Positions 5,749 through 6,961 of a stretch of DNA of 6,961 bases are shown here, in pieces. Position numbers and translations under genes: made by a program. The stretch is from Synergistales bacterium Syner_01 (GTDB lineage Bacteria; Synergistota; Synergistia; Synergistales; Aminobacteriaceae), in NCBI GenBank assembly GCA_001604435.1, contig LVBO01000106.1:1-6961 (forward strand), in the 5' to 3' direction. Position 1 is the first letter of the stretch. Each line of letters starts with the position of its first letter. The notes beneath the pieces were generated by a model. That model searched no databases and had not been told where the DNA came from. It saw only the letters and a list, made by a program, of their open reading frames with translations.

Positions 5749-6722
5749 ATACGATGAATAAAAGAATGATACTCAACGTATATTTACTCTTCCTGCTCTT
5801 TTTTTTAAATCCTCTTCCATGCATGCAGCCGCAGACCGCACATGCAAACGGAGTGATTGTAACCGCGCCTGAAAACACTCCACCTAAAGCCGCCCCAAAG
5901 AAGAAGCCTCCAGTAAAAAAGCAGGTGCAGCCAACTCCTCCGCCGGTCAAGAAAGAAATAGAGGAAATAGTGCTCCCGACTCCATTGGACCAAGCGTTGA
6001 TTCTTATGGAACAGCGCTTCTTTACACGGGCGACTGCCCTTCTGGAACAGATTGTAGAACGCGAACCACTGAACGCCCATGCTTGGTACACTCTCGGCAG
6101 AGCATATGAAGCGCGAGGTTTTTTCCCCAAAGCCCAGAAAGCCCTTCGCAGGACACTGGAAATCGATCCATCTTTCAACGTGCTCTCTCGTTTTTTGGAG
6201 TATCCTGCAGAAGGAGAGAGGCAGCCTTTGTGGGATCCTAAACGTCCGGCGAGAATAGAAGAGATTCCGGTTGCAATCGACGGTTTTACAATCATGCCCC
6301 CTTCCGAATCTTTTGTTCCTCCGGCGAATACGGCGCAACAGCCGATTCAATACGCACCTCCGGCTCCGCCGATGCAGCAGCAAGCGCCCTACACTCCTCC
6401 GGCTCCGCCGATGCATAGTGGGCATGAGGCGCCGTTGCACAATTCAATATCACCCGCTTCCGGCGTTCCCGTACGCGTTGTACAGCCAGGCGCTCCCCCC
6501 GCTCTCTCTCCCGGCCTGACAACGGAAGGCTCTTCACAAGCTCTCTCCTCGAGCGGCTCTCTGCTTCCATCTTCTCCTTTATCAACGGAAAATTCGGAGC
6601 CGCTGTATATTCCACCGGCTCCACATAGTCCTGTGAGTATTATTGCATCGTCTGATATTCTGACCGAAGGAGGTAAGCCACTATATACTCCCCAGCCTCC
6701 GGGAGCGGAGCTTCCTCAGTAG
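5745..6722 (+). CDS. Exported TPR protein with proline-rich repeat tail, function unknown
   Basis: A 325-residue protein I cannot assign to a named family. A signal peptide occupies 1-34: Lys 6 and Arg 7, hydrophobic core 8-21, cleavage probable after AHA (32-34). Next comes a lysine/proline linker (42-70, with PKKKPPVKK) of the kind that spans periplasm in TonB-like proteins. A tetratricopeptide pair follows: a divergent repeat at about 78-108 and a canonical one at 109-142 (NAHAWYTLGRAYEARGFFPK, then KALRRTLEIDPS). From about 185 to the end the chain is low-complexity and rich in Pro, Ser and Ala, with repeats YAPPAPPM (203-210), YTPPAPPM (216-223), YIPPAP (288-293) and YTPQPP (314-319). 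The start overlaps the upstream stop (ATGA); an in-frame ATG at 5754 is an alternative. The TPR suggests protein binding, and the tail an extended spacer or partner-docking segment. Function is not inferred further. Confidence 0.85.
   Translation: MNTMNKRMILNVYLLFLLFFLNPLPCMQPQTAHANGVIVTAPENTPPKAAPKKKPPVKKQVQPTPPPVKKEIEEIVLPTPLDQALILMEQRFFTRATALLEQIVEREPLNAHAWYTLGRAYEARGFFPKAQKALRRTLEIDPSFNVLSRFLEYPAEGERQPLWDPKRPARIEEIPVAIDGFTIMPPSESFVPPANTAQQPIQYAPPAPPMQQQAPYTPPAPPMHSGHEAPLHNSISPASGVPVRVVQPGAPPALSPGLTTEGSSQALSSSGSLLPSSPLSTENSEPLYIPPAPHSPVSIIASSDILTEGGKPLYTPQPPGAELPQ
6351..6416 (+). repeat. Tandem repeat, 39-base period, in the proline-rich tail
   Basis: Twenty bases (CCTCCGGCTCCGCCGATGCA) occur identically at 6357-6376 and 6396-6415, 39 bases apart, so the reading frame is kept. 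They encode the PPAPPM core of two neighbouring YxPPAPPM units. Further protein-level copies downstream have diverged in DNA. Confidence 0.75.
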
Positions 6723-6869
6723 CTGGCAATCTTTTCCATTTCATTCTATAATACTGTGGAGAAGAAGAATCTTCAAAAAGAGTGCTTTACCTCTTCAGAA
6801 CATAATGATTCATAAAACACGTTCCGAGATTTTTAATCCTGAGAAAAATTTTAAAGGAGGATGGTTTCC
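6723..6869 (+). promoter_or_regulatory. 147-base gap with candidate promoter, no clear terminator
   Basis: TATAAT lies at 6747-6752 with a weak -35 (TGGCAA, 6724-6729) at 17-base spacing, giving a leader of roughly 110 bases to the ATG at 6870. Short complementary pieces (AAGAG and CTCTT around 6779-6796) are too weak for an intrinsic terminator, so read-through from the TPR gene is also possible. AAAGGAGG at 6853-6860 is a strong ribosome site nine bases before the ATG. Confidence 0.4.
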
Positions 6870-6961
6870 ATGAGAAGAACAATACTCATCGTACTCAGCT
6901 TGACAGTCCTACTCTCTCTCCTGCCATCAACTACAATAGCGGCGACGTACGTTGTCGAACC
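6870..6961 (+). CDS. Exported protein, N-terminal fragment (mature start LysM-like)
   Basis: Only the first 31 residues lie in the window; the gene runs off the end. They form a typical signal peptide: Arg 2 and Arg 3, hydrophobic core 5-18 (ILIVLSLTVLLSLL), cleavage likely after IAA (23-25). The mature start, TYVVEP, resembles the opening of many LysM peptidoglycan-binding domains (consensus YxVxxGDTL), but the stretch is too short to prove it. The strong AAAGGAGG nine bases upstream supports the ATG at 6870; an in-frame ATG at 6861 abuts the ribosome site and is unlikely. It follows the two exported proteins on the same strand, which suggests a shared envelope role. Confidence 0.75.
   Translation, partial: MRRTILIVLSLTVLLSLLPSTTIAATYVVE

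Noticed and set aside
5660..6440. Two 211-codon minus-strand frames opposite the TPR gene
   Set aside because: They are shadows of the proline- and lysine-rich coding sequence, being rich in Arg, Cys and Gly, with no coherent domain.

Overview
The window reads as chromosomal DNA of a Gram-negative-type anaerobe, possibly of the phylum Synergistota. This is an inference from the gene mix (a two-iron superoxide reductase, a non-haem ferritin, a rubredoxin-partner-type flavin reductase, a type I asparaginase and several exported envelope-type proteins); no RNA gene or marker protein fixes the taxon. Genes are tightly packed. I see no mobile element, tRNA, rRNA or CRISPR array, and no gene-free stretch exceeds 300 bases.

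Three transcription blocks are visible. Block 1 (plus strand, 1-2081) holds the 3' end of an MFS permease of the UMF1/Atg22-like type, an exported NodB-type polysaccharide deacetylase that starts inside the permease stop (GTGA overlap), and a cytoplasmic L-asparaginase. Block 2 (minus strand, read from 4491 down to 2078) holds desulfoferrodoxin, ferritin, a flavin reductase and a TIGR02757/DUF2400 protein. Its first three genes form an oxidative-stress and iron module: superoxide is reduced to peroxide, ferrous iron is stored safely, and a flavoprotein may supply electrons. Blocks 1 and 2 meet tail to tail, their stop codons sharing one CTAG, so there is no intergenic terminator.

Block 3 (plus strand, 4741 to the end) starts from a shared 249-base divergent promoter region. 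It encodes two exported proteins of unknown function joined by an ATGA overlap: one with a possible CsgG/TolB-N-like plus FlgT-C-like layout, the other with a TPR pair and a proline-rich tail carrying YxPPAPP-like repeats. After 147 bases a further exported protein begins; its first mature residues look like the start of a LysM domain. This block is the least explained part of the window and the best candidate for an undescribed envelope assembly.
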